Shown: piece by piece, positions 7,079 to 16,100 of the stretch | Layout: each line of letters opens with the position of its first letter | Position numbering within the stretch: position 1 is the first letter of the stretch | From: Monoglobus sp964617455 | GTDB lineage: Bacteria; Bacillota; Clostridia; Monoglobales; Monoglobaceae | Direction: 5' to 3' | Length of the DNA: 20,654 nucleotides | Assembly: GCA_964617455.1 (NCBI GenBank) | Contig: CAZTYF010000022.1 | Span: 1-20,654 of the forward strand | Made by a program: the position numbers and the translations under genes | The notes under the pieces: generated by a model | Told to the model about the DNA's origin: nothing | Seen by the model: the letters and a program-made list of their open reading frames with translations, nothing else | The model's database searches: none

Positions 7079-7123
7079 TTTATATGATAAAAACCAATAT
7101 TTAAACCCTTGAATGTATCGCTT

Positions 7124-9232
7124 TTATTTGATTTTTGCATATACCGCACTGCGAGGCATAATTGTGCGGCCGTCCACGTCATATTGAAAATCCTTTTCGC
7201 CGGGCAAATCAATTTCAACGGGTTCCGAGGTGTGATTGACGGCAATCAAACAGTCCTCAAAGATCCCGGTCTCGATGCCCCGCCCCCAAATCGGGCTCTT
7301 CTCGATGCCTATTTCTTCAAAAATGTCGTTTACGATATTGTTCTCCATCATGGGGATGGGATAGTACTCGTTGTTTTTCAGCTCTATGGGCACGTGGGGC
7401 GCTATTTGAGCGCAGTATGAATATCCGTAGGCAAAGCCGAAGGAATACACAAATCCGCTGCCGAAACCGTTTTTGACAACCGCGGCTTTATCATAGACTC
7501 CGTCCAAACCGCAGTAATTCGCCACCGACTCGCCTCTGTCAAAATACTCAAACACATCGCTTTGGGGGAGTCCTCCCTCCCCATACCTAATCGATGGGCT
7601 GCCCTCATAGGATATTCCCTTTATTCCGAACACTCTTTCACGGATTTTGTCCTTGGGTGATGAGATAACAATGCCGCCGCAGCGGACCCATTTCCCCAAC
7701 TCCGCCTCCGCCTCTTTATTTATGTCAAGCTCATAGCAGCTGTTTTCCGGTATTATCAATGCCTCATATTCCTCAAGGGCTCCCGAAGCCACCATATCCG
7801 GATCAATCACATCGGCCATATATCCAAAGTCGCAGCACATCTTATAATAACCCAAAAGGTCGCAGCGCCTCTCCTTGTTGCCCTTGACCGCCATAGGCTC
7901 CATGAGGGCCATGGCGGAGGGGAAGAGAATCGCGATTTGCTTTTTTCGCTCTCCTTTTATTTTCGGGATAATGCGCTTTGCCCACAGATTTCCCGTTCTC
8001 AGGGACTTGTTGAATCCCTCCGGCATACGGTTGAGAACTCCGCCGTCGTCCATGCCGCACATTCCGTAGGAAGTGTAGCCGTCTATGCCTGCCGCCGCCA
8101 TACCGCCGATTATTTCACAGGGGGTCAGGAATTCATATATGTCGCTGTAGAGAAACCTGCCCCAATAGATTCCGCCTATCAGGTCTCTTCCTTGGTTCAT
8201 AACCCGCATCATAGCATGCTGACAGGAGGAAACATACGGGTCCGGGATTCCGAAGGGCGTTATGGGAACCGTTATAAAGTGTGCGGCATCCGCATAGGGT
8301 GCCGCCTTATATATGTCTATGCCTCTGTTGGCGGTGTCCCACAAGTCACTGAATCCCACATTTGACAGAGCGGAGGCGTCTATATTCAGAAAATAACTCC
8401 ACTGGGCCATACAGGGACAGGTAAAAAGATTGGGGCTCACCTCTTTGAGCCGTTTTTGCATATCTTTGAAAAAGTCGCATATTTCGTCCCGCTGCCACTT
8501 CATATTGTCGGCTTTCATCCGAACGGCCGGGTTATCCGCCGTGAAATTTTTATATACCTCATCAGGGTCATAGACACATTCAAACCGGAGGTCATGCAAA
8601 TCCATACCGTCGAAACTCTCAAATTCGGTCCCGTATGCCTCATTGAGGGCGTCAACGGTTTTATACTCTCTCTCAAGGTATTTTATATACCTCTCGGTGC
8701 CCTCCTCGTCAAAGCTCGGCGCAACAATCGGGTCCCACATGGTGCACATAACCTCGGCATCCTTACCGCTCTTGGTCTCGCATTCGACAAAGCCCTTTCG
8801 ATACAGCTTATAGAGACCTCTTATATGCTCCGTCATTGAGTTTTTGGCCTTGTCAGACCAATACCTGTACCATTTGCCGTCCTTTCCCTCCGCATCGATG
8901 ATTGACTCGCCGTAGATGGGCGGGCTGAATCGAATATTGGGATACAGATTGTCGGCATTCAGATAAAGCGCCATATGGTTGTAGCTGAGGCCCTCGGCAA
9001 GGATTCGCTCCATCATGTATTCCTGGGTCTCCACATAGGTGCTCGCCTCGCCCCCTTGATAGCGCTCATTAAAATCCTGCCAGGCCTTTGAGTCGAGAAG
9101 TATACTGTTGAAACCGAGGTCTTTAAGAAACTTAACGCCTTTGTCGATAAATTCCTTCCCGTCATAGGCAGGGCGGTAGAAATTGCCGAACCACACATTG
9201 ATATAGGGTTCTCCGGTCTTTTTGTCCTTCAT
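7124..9232 (-). CDS. GH42-like cytoplasmic glycosidase (beta-galactosidase-related)
   Basis: 702 residues, no signal peptide, so a cytoplasmic protein. The N-terminal 430 residues read as a TIM barrel of the GH42 type, including the family-like stretch YKTVDALNEAYGTEF (about 190-204). Residues of about 435-600 (IAILFPSAMAL ... YEALIIPENSCYEL ... GGIVI) match the flavodoxin-like trimerisation domain of GH42 beta-galactosidases, and a short beta domain closes the protein (EPVEIDLPG). The usual Asn-Glu acid/base motif ahead of the ALNEAYGT stretch is not seen; CTMWDPIVAPSFD (about 161-173) stands there, and no obvious nucleophile Glu precedes GGIYWGRF (about 352-359). It may therefore be a distinct, unassigned family. 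AAGGAG precedes the ATG. It follows the nucleotidyltransferase gene by 67 bases. Confidence 0.75.
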   Translation of the reverse strand: MKDKKTGEPYINVWFGNFYRPAYDGKEFIDKGVKFLKDLGFNSILLDSKAWQDFNERYQGGEASTYVETQEYMMERILAEGLSYNHMALYLNADNLYPNIRFSPPIYGESIIDAEGKDGKWYRYWSDKAKNSMTEHIRGLYKLYRKGFVECETKSGKDAEVMCTMWDPIVAPSFDEEGTERYIKYLEREYKTVDALNEAYGTEFESFDGMDLHDLRFECVYDPDEVYKNFTADNPAVRMKADNMKWQRDEICDFFKDMQKRLKEVSPNLFTCPCMAQWSYFLNIDASALSNVGFSDLWDTANRGIDIYKAAPYADAAHFITVPITPFGIPDPYVSSCQHAMMRVMNQGRDLIGGIYWGRFLYSDIYEFLTPCEIIGGMAAAGIDGYTSYGMCGMDDGGVLNRMPEGFNKSLRTGNLWAKRIIPKIKGERKKQIAILFPSAMALMEPMAVKGNKERRCDLLGYYKMCCDFGYMADVIDPDMVASGALEEYEALIIPENSCYELDINKEAEAELGKWVRCGGIVISSPKDKIRERVFGIKGISYEGSPSIRYGEGGLPQSDVFEYFDRGESVANYCGLDGVYDKAAVVKNGFGSGFVYSFGFAYGYSYCAQIAPHVPIELKNNEYYPIPMMENNIVNDIFEEIGIEKSPIWGRGIETGIFEDCLIAVNHTSEPVEIDLPGEKDFQYDVDGRTIMPRSAVYAKIK

Positions 9233-9264
9233 AAAATTCTCCTTTATATCATACCGAATATATA

Positions 9265-9299
9265 ATATGCATATCGAACGTCACATCGGCAATATGCAT
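9265..9299. other. Twin ATATGCAT sites between nucleotidyltransferase and glycosidase genes
   Basis: The 8-base palindrome ATATGCAT occurs at 9265-9272 (extended to ATATGCATAT) and again at 9292-9299, 27 bases apart in the 67-base gap. Together they can also pair as a long-loop hairpin. They may be a regulator binding pair or an mRNA processing signal; nothing else supports a function. Confidence 0.25.
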
Positions 9300-10181
9300 C
9301 TATTCGGCGGACACATCCTTCAGCGCCTCCCGAACGGAGGGCAGGTCTTCTTTGTATGTGATACCGAGCCACTTGTCGTTTGTCTCAAGGAGTTTGACCT
9401 TCACCCGGTCCGACCGAATCAACTCGTCGACCACGGTTGGGATCAGAAATTCCGATTTGTTGTCCCCGTCCTCAAGGCCCGCCAAAAACTCACCGAACAT
9501 TCTCTCGAGATACTCGAAAATTTTCGGCGTGAAGCCCCACATATTCATGGACACATAGGAATCCGGGTCTATCTCTCTCAATTGTCCGCCCGTATCCTCG
9601 GCGGCGCCGCTCTCGGTCTTTATCAGGTTGGATGTTTCGGTCACTTTGACAAGATAGTCATTTTCATCCGTTTGGCAAACTCCGCGGGTAACTCCCCCAT
9701 TGTCGCTGAGGGTGTTTTTCAGCCTGAAGCCCGCCATACAGTATTCGTCATCGCGGCTTAGGCCTCCCGAATACAAATAGTCATATATTTTTTGAAAAGC
9801 CTCGGTTCCGTAGTAGTCATCTGCGTTTATAACGGCAAAGGGCTCCTTCACCGCATCCTTGCACGCCAAAATAGCCTGTCCCGTGCCCCAGGGCTTTGTG
9901 CGGTCAAATCTGTGGGCAAATTCTTTGGGAATATCATCGGTTGACTGATATACATATTCAACCTCGCAGAGGTTTTCCATACGCTCTCCCACAACCTCCT
10001 TAAAATCCTTTTCGATATCCCTGCGGATTATAAACACAATCTTGTCAAAGCCGATTTTAAGGGCAGCCGACATGGCATAGTCTATAATGACCTCACCCTT
10101 CGGGCCCACCTTTGCCAGCTGTTTGACGCCGCCGAATCTGGAACCTATTCCCGCTGCCATAATTACCAATGTTTTCTTCAT
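9300..10181 (-). CDS. Sugar-1-phosphate nucleotidyltransferase family protein
   Basis: 293 residues from the ATG at 10181; an ATG four codons upstream (10193) has only AT-rich sequence before it, while GGGGGA precedes the inner one. The N terminus has the nucleotide-binding MAAGIGSRFGGVKQLAKVG motif, followed by KPWGTGQAIL and the metal-binding NADDYYG, as in the NTP_transferase (GalU/RmlA-like) fold. Such enzymes join a sugar-1-phosphate to a nucleoside triphosphate, releasing pyrophosphate. With a galactokinase in the same gene group, galactose-1-phosphate is a reasonable substrate guess, but this is inference. The gene lies 24 bases after the DUF624 gene and is probably co-transcribed with it. 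Confidence 0.85.
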   Translation of the reverse strand: MKKTLVIMAAGIGSRFGGVKQLAKVGPKGEVIIDYAMSAALKIGFDKIVFIIRRDIEKDFKEVVGERMENLCEVEYVYQSTDDIPKEFAHRFDRTKPWGTGQAILACKDAVKEPFAVINADDYYGTEAFQKIYDYLYSGGLSRDDEYCMAGFRLKNTLSDNGGVTRGVCQTDENDYLVKVTETSNLIKTESGAAEDTGGQLREIDPDSYVSMNMWGFTPKIFEYLERMFGEFLAGLEDGDNKSEFLIPTVVDELIRSDRVKVKLLETNDKWLGITYKEDLPSVREALKDVSAE

Positions 10182-10205
10182 AATTTCCCCCATAATATAT
10201 TTAAA

Positions 10206-11072
10206 TTACTCTTTATTTTCCAACATAAGTCTATCGATTACCCTTGTGGCATAAAACTCCGACGGATATCTTGAAACACAGAGTCCGAAAATCACCGTGA
10301 CAAGTGCCGCAACAAGGGGAGTCAAAACCAAAAAGGGTACAATCAGCACCGCTATATTCAAAATCAGCATCAGAAAATTCCCGGGCAGTTTTGCAAGAGT
10401 GAGAAACAGGGCATTCTTGTATATGCTTCCGAGCCCGAGTTTGAAAGTTATCATAATCTGATAGATATAGGGATGCATCATGGTGTATATTATCATGGCT
10501 ATTATCATGACATAGGTCATAACAAGCCATAATACACTGTTTGAATTCAGATAGCAGTTATAATAAAATCCCATGGCATTGAACACCACAACCAGGAAAA
10601 TCAAATCCACAAGGAGCACAAAAATGCCCTGTTTCAGATTTTCCTTGACCTTATCAACCCCGTCGCTTATGACAAAGACGGGGAGTCTGTGGACAAAGCA
10701 CCTTATCAAATACGCATATGCGGCGCTTACGGGACCGGAGCCCCAGAGCACGAAAATGCCCACCCCGAAAAGGGTTCGGAGCAAAACCGCGGTCCCCGCC
10801 TTGAGGGCCTCCGCATCCGCCCCCGGTTCCAGGGACATCAAAACCCCGGTGATATTATCGATGAGATGGGTGGCGTTCATGATCAGCCCGCCCAAGAATG
10901 CAAGCAAAACAATCCAAACAAGGCTCAACAGCGTATACAGAACATTAATCAAAAGGAATTTGGAAATCTTATGTATCAATATATCGAAGTACAGAAAAAA
11001 ACCCTTCTTTTCGGGCTCATTTTCATCTACGCCCTTGCCGGGTCTGCCGTACAATCTGTCATACAGGGACAT
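10206..11072 (-). CDS. YesL/DUF624 family membrane protein
   Basis: 288 residues with about five to six hydrophobic membrane segments (for example FLLINVLYTLLSLVWIVLLA and the VLLVDLIFLVVVFNA stretch) and a charged N terminus beginning MSLYDRLYGRPGKG. The mid-protein block GPVSAAYAYLIRCF followed by SDGVDKVKENLKQG is the hallmark of the DUF624 family. These proteins usually sit next to sugar ABC transporters and glycan-degradation genes, and their molecular role is unknown. Here no transporter is nearby; the gene heads the nucleotidyltransferase/glycosidase group. AAAGGA is eight bases before the ATG, and a promoter-like site lies at 11108-11136. Confidence 0.85.
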   Translation of the reverse strand: MSLYDRLYGRPGKGVDENEPEKKGFFLYFDILIHKISKFLLINVLYTLLSLVWIVLLAFLGGLIMNATHLIDNITGVLMSLEPGADAEALKAGTAVLLRTLFGVGIFVLWGSGPVSAAYAYLIRCFVHRLPVFVISDGVDKVKENLKQGIFVLLVDLIFLVVVFNAMGFYYNCYLNSNSVLWLVMTYVMIIAMIIYTMMHPYIYQIMITFKLGLGSIYKNALFLTLAKLPGNFLMLILNIAVLIVPFLVLTPLVAALVTVIFGLCVSRYPSEFYATRVIDRLMLENKE

Positions 11073-11107
11073 AATGCTTTTCCTTTCGGGATTTGATTTA
11101 CATTGCT

Positions 11108-11136
11108 ATATTAACACAGGATGCCCGCTAAATCAA
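11108..11136 (-). promoter_or_regulatory. Promoter of the DUF624-nucleotidyltransferase-glycosidase group
   Basis: On the minus strand, TTGATT (11136-11131) and TAATAT (11113-11108) are 17 bases apart, and the -10 is preceded by TGT, making an extended -10. The start codon is 35 bases further on. The site lies just after the terminator of the upstream surface-protein gene. Confidence 0.55.
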
Positions 11137-11190
11137 GATGTTTTTTTGATGTTTGTCTTTGATATTTGATAATCGGGAGCATAACGGAAA

Positions 11191-11211
11191 AGAGACGCCC
11201 TCTGCGTCTCT
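11191..11211 (-). terminator. Intrinsic terminator of the surface-protein gene group
   Basis: AGAGACGC (11191-11198) and GCGTCTCT (11204-11211) pair perfectly around a five-base loop. On the minus strand the stem runs into TTTTCC, a short U-tract. It lies 65 bases after the stop of the discoidin/SLH gene and before the promoter of the next group. Confidence 0.7.
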
Positions 11212-11275
11212 CACACCGATTTTTCAAAATATTCTCTTTTTTTCGTTTCTTCTATGGGCGGGTTATTGTCGAGTC

Positions 11276-13180
11276 TCAATTTTCGCCCGTTGCATATTCC
11301 CCTTTCAGAGTCGGGGCCTTCTCTCCTGCCGTGAAAATATGAGGCTTGTCCTCGTCAAGCTCATATCCGTCATAGTTCACGGAGGTCATAAACACCTCCA
11401 CCATATTGTTCTCGTCGGCGTGGGCCAAGAAATCATCGATTTGCGGTGTTATTTCAAAAACGTATTTGTTCTCCTCGTTTCGAACAGCGGAGAAAACCGG
11501 CTTTGTCTTTTGGCTGTTGGGCACGGCCATGGATGTGTTCCCCCAAGTGGGCAGCTGAGATTCTATGTTGGAAACAACCGAATTATATCCGGAGATGTCG
11601 TCTCCCGCCACAGCGGAGCCGTTGAGATTTTTGAAGTACAGGTTATTGTTCCAGTCCGTTTTATCGGCGTCATAGGTGTAATACCACAATCCCAGCTCGT
11701 GGCCGTCGCTTCCGCCGCTTTGCCACTCCGCCTCCAAATACAATCTGTTGAGATCGGCCCTGTTTTCTTTGATTTTTGATACGTCAAACCTGAGCACCAT
11801 GGCAAATCCCTGAGCACCTTGAATTTCGTTTCCGATTTTGAGGCCCGTGGCATCGTCATCCGAGTCCATATATTGGGCGTCGGAGCCGTACAGCCGATAT
11901 TGCATACCCGAGGCGTTGGTGTTTTTCCGCACCTGGACCGCTGCGGTGTAGTAATAAGACCTAAGCGGATCCTCGGAGGAACCTTCACCGATGATTTGGG
12001 GAATTTCTCTCATATCTTTGTTCGATACCCTGTCAAGAACCGACAAAATTTCTGCCCGAGTCACCTTTTCCAGAGGTTTCCAGGTCCCGTCGGGATAACC
12101 TCCCAAAACGCCGGAGACGAAGGTTTTGAGTATGTACTCCCTATATGACGGGGTAATATCGTCTGCATCGGTGATATACGCGAGATATTGGTCCAAATCT
12201 TTGGGATAATATTCGCCGGTCATCAGAGCTTGAGCCGCTTTTGCTACCTGCTCCCTGGTCATTTGGACATCATAGTCATCAAAATCCGTGCGGTCTATTA
12301 CTCCTTTGCCAATCATTTCCCGTATATAGGGCAGTGACCAGCTGCCGCTTGATACGTCATAACTTATCCCCTGTATGGCGGACACGATTTTGCAAAACTC
12401 CGCCACCGTAACACCGTCATCCGGACGGAAGGTGCCGTCGGGGTAGCCGTTGATATAACCGCTTGCCAGATATCTTCTGATAACGTCTTCTCCCCAATGG
12501 CCTTTGATATCGCTGAAATCGGTGACGGTTTGCTCCGTTTTGTATCCGCCGCCCGAAGATAAGTCGGCGCTGTCCTCATCGTCGATTACCGTCTCAAACA
12601 AAGCAACGCAGGATACCCTTTGGTGGTAGGTATTTGTCTCCCCCTCTATGAATACGTCGTTAAACTCGTCGTTTCCGCTGACTTCGTCCTCATCCGTCAC
12701 CGACATGGCGCTCTCCAAACGGAGGTAGGTGTATTCCCCGTTGGGTTCAAAATTTTCCTCATTCCATGCGTCCGCAATCGGAGCCTCGATTTTGGCCAAT
12801 TCCGTCCAGGTTGTGGCATCGTTTGAACCGTACAGGGTGATGGGCGGGTTGTATTCGTCGGAATCGGAGCCGTCGCAATAGACCCGAAGCCCGGTGATGT
12901 TTTTGGCATTGTCGGAGCCCAAGTAGAGGGTAAAATCACCGTTGCAGCCTGCGTTCAGAGGTGCGGATCTTTCGTCGGTTCCGTTGGTGTAGTTAAACAG
13001 CGCCCCTATCTGCTCCTTGGTAACATCGGCTTCGGTTTCGTATACCATGGAACTGTCAATCACTATAGCCCCTTCCGTGGCCTCTCCATAGCTCGTATCG
13101 CTCAAAACCTCGGCCTTTGCCCCGCCAAACAACAAAGCAACCGTCAGAGCCGGGAGCAGTATTCTTTTCAATATCTTCAT
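11276..13180 (-). CDS. Secreted discoidin-like / SLH / DNRLRE-like surface protein
   Basis: 634 residues with a signal peptide (1-23, ending GGAKA). Residues 30-190 resemble an F5/8 type C (discoidin) sandwich, with ITLYGSNDATTWTELA typical of that fold, so glycan binding is likely. Three SLH repeats follow at about 218-385, marked by YINGYPDGTFRPDDGVT, the weaker MTREQVAKAAQALM and GGYPDGTWKPLEKVTRAE; SLH triads anchor proteins to pyruvylated secondary cell-wall polymers. The C-terminal part (about 405-634) has LRFDVSKIKENRADLNRLYL, reminiscent of DNRLRE/CBM96-type sandwiches. No catalytic domain is visible, so it is probably a scaffold or binding protein. Its ATG overlaps the stop of the preceding gene by four bases (ATGA), with GGAGG ten bases upstream, so the two are translationally coupled. 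Confidence 0.82.
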   Translation of the reverse strand: MKILKRILLPALTVALLFGGAKAEVLSDTSYGEATEGAIVIDSSMVYETEADVTKEQIGALFNYTNGTDERSAPLNAGCNGDFTLYLGSDNAKNITGLRVYCDGSDSDEYNPPITLYGSNDATTWTELAKIEAPIADAWNEENFEPNGEYTYLRLESAMSVTDEDEVSGNDEFNDVFIEGETNTYHQRVSCVALFETVIDDEDSADLSSGGGYKTEQTVTDFSDIKGHWGEDVIRRYLASGYINGYPDGTFRPDDGVTVAEFCKIVSAIQGISYDVSSGSWSLPYIREMIGKGVIDRTDFDDYDVQMTREQVAKAAQALMTGEYYPKDLDQYLAYITDADDITPSYREYILKTFVSGVLGGYPDGTWKPLEKVTRAEILSVLDRVSNKDMREIPQIIGEGSSEDPLRSYYYTAAVQVRKNTNASGMQYRLYGSDAQYMDSDDDATGLKIGNEIQGAQGFAMVLRFDVSKIKENRADLNRLYLEAEWQSGGSDGHELGLWYYTYDADKTDWNNNLYFKNLNGSAVAGDDISGYNSVVSNIESQLPTWGNTSMAVPNSQKTKPVFSAVRNEENKYVFEITPQIDDFLAHADENNMVEVFMTSVNYDGYELDEDKPHIFTAGEKAPTLKGEYATGEN

Positions 13181-16100
13181 TTTTCAATATCCTCCAAATT
13201 GAGTATCACGGATGACAGCGGTTTGATATTTATCTCGCTGTTTAAATCCACCATCTCTCCGGAAACTATATCGCGGGCTTTTTTGATATCGGAAGTCAGG
13301 TCCACATTGACCGACTTTTCTTGGTCGGACACGTTTGAAAGAATGACATATTTTCCGTATTTGGCGATGTCTATTCTTCTGAGCCCCAAAGGTGCGGTCA
13401 TATAGGCACAGCCTACGGAGGTGTATTCGTCCTTCATCACATGGTAGCGCAATACCTCGGAGGTGGTGGCAACCGCTCTGCTTCTTTCGGTGGAGCTGCT
13501 GTATTCGCTTCTCCAGTTCATGGTGCAGCGGAAAATCTCGTTGTCGTGGATTTTCCAAGCGTAGGATTCGGCTATTTCGTCGTTATACATATAGTCCTCA
13601 TGAATCCAGGGCTCATTGGGCAGATATATTCCGGAGCCCAAATCAAATCTTCCTATGTCAATACCCTTGTCATAGAGGCGCCTCAGTATAATCTCCGCAG
13701 CCTCCGCACGAGTATAGAGTATGGAATAGGGAATCTCGGCAGTGTTGCCAAAGGCGTTGTTCAGCCAGCGCTTGAAGGTTTCTTGATCTATACGGTCATC
13801 GGGCTTGAATGTCAAATCGGTCACTCCGTCGATTATACCTTTCCAAGCAAGGGTCACAATCGCGCCCTCTTCCTCTATGCCGCTTATGTCGGCAAAGGTT
13901 TTATAGCCCTCGGAGGCCTCTTTGATTTTATCGCCCACCTTGTTGAACATTTGCATCACATAAAACAGGTCCCTCGAATCGCTTGTAATCGGCGCCCTGT
14001 ATATTTCGCCGTATTGGATATAAAGTTCAAGCTCCCGCAGGGCGTCCTTTGAGCCGAAATATATGGCATTGAAGTTGTTCCAGGCGGTATATTCCACCCG
14101 TCCGGGGGTGTAGGTGTTACGGGTATTTATCGCATCTTCCTTTCGGATGGCAATATAGCCCTCGCTGTCCGTTATGGTCTCTTGGAAATAGGTCAAGGCA
14201 TTTGCCGCAGACAGAGCGCGTTTTATTATATTCTCGTCTCCGGTAAGGAGAGCCAAGTCCGCCGACATGGATGCGCCGTGCATTCCGTAGTTGCCGTCAT
14301 AGGCTCCGTTCAGGTGGCCGTGGGTTTCGAGGGATAGGCCCTTCGGCGAAAATTGAAGACTTCCGTGAGGTGCCACCATCAAGCCGCAGGCCGTGTACCA
14401 CCACTGTTTCATGGTGTCTCTGTCCCGGCAGCGGGATGGGTTCAGAACAGCCAAAGATTCCTCCGCCGTCTCTCCCGAAATTATGTTGAACAGATCCTGA
14501 TTTACCGCCGTTCTTCTTGAGATATACTCGAACATATAGTAGCTGAGATTGAAGAACATATTCTCATAGGCTTTGGCCCGTGTAATCATGGGGGTGTCGG
14601 GGTTTAAATCATCGTCAATCAATTGGTCCAGATATCCGAGTCTTTCCATTTCGTCATGGAGCATCAGGAAAACTTCCCCAATCGTGCGCTCCCCCGCATT
14701 GATGGCGTTTGTCGACGGAGTTCTGTCGGGGCCGCCTATCCACGCCTTGTTGTTGGCGTCGTTGTAGCCTCCGTTGGAGCCCTGGGCTCTGACCATATAA
14801 TCCAGCCAAGATACGCATCGGTCGACGATCATATCGTCGTGATAGTACTTTGACCAGGGACTGTCATAGGCAAGGGACAGAACTCTCATACCCTTCATAT
14901 TTTCGCTGTTGGAGCCTACGCACTTGTTATAGTAGACATTTTTGCACCAGTTTTCCCAGGTGCCGTGGCGCAGGCTGTTGGTATCCTCCATATATGCACC
15001 GGTTGCCTCCGCGGGGGACAGTCCGTCGGCCACCATTTTATCCCAAGTCTCCCCGTAATTTTGACGGGACATTATGACTTCGACGCCCTTGTTCATCTCG
15101 TTTATCAGAAAATCATAAGGGGAAAGTCCGTTGGGCGACACCTTTGTCTTGGTCAAATCATAGCGCTTTACCTCGGAGTTTTTATCATCCTCTTGGGGGA
15201 TATACTCGGGCTCGGTATGGGTGGCGATTTTGTACAATTGCCGGGAATATTCCGTTGTGGCCGCATAGGTGGTGGCGCCGTAGGTATTATAGGTGCCCGC
15301 ATTCCAGATTTTGAGCCTTAAGGCGGTTCTGCCGTGGGTAGTCTGAGGCGGGATCCGTATCGTTCCGTAAAAATAGGAATCATTTTGGGCCTGTTCGTGC
15401 ATCATACTGTCGATATCGGGCCATAGGGTTCCGTATTCCACTTTGAAAGTTCCGTATTCGTCGGTCACCTGCAAATGCTGGTTGGTCTTTTGGGGGAATT
15501 CGGAGCCCCACATTTTTACCGTCAGGTAATTCATCTTTTCCGGGTCAACTTTCACATCGAACCATACGGGTTCTTCCGGATAGAGCTGCCTGTAGGTGTC
15601 TCCCAAGCCTCCGTATCCGACCACGCTGTTGCCTGCCTCGAAATTGTGAGCCGTCTCGGACTCCTCATTGCCGAGGATTATGGTGTCAAGTATGGCGGGG
15701 GATATTGCCTGCTCATAGTCAATATCCACGGATACGGTGTCGCTGTCGGCTTTTTTGACCGTCACACCGTTGAAATGCTCATTGTCGGGGCTTGTGACAA
15801 GGCCCGTCAGTACCGGTGACACCTCTATGTCATCAAGAGCATAGGTTCCCGTCGAACAACGGAAGCCTATATTCATCCTGATTCTGTCGCAGCCCTCCGG
15901 CAAGGTGAAAGTGAAGCTGTAGTTCTTCCATTCGCCTCCCGTGTCCTCCAAAACATCGAAGGTTTTCGTTACGGCGCTGCCCCGCAGCTCCGTGCCGCCG
16001 CTGTAGGCACTGACGCCTATGGTGGCGCCGTGTTGGTTGTTAAATCTCTTGTAATTTTTCAGATTGTACCAGCAGGACACTTGATATACTCCGGGCTCCA

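Noticed and set aside
11153..11779. 208-codon plus-strand frame opposite the discoidin/SLH gene
   Set aside because: It crosses the terminator and promoter gap and the end of a real gene on the other strand; no domain seen.
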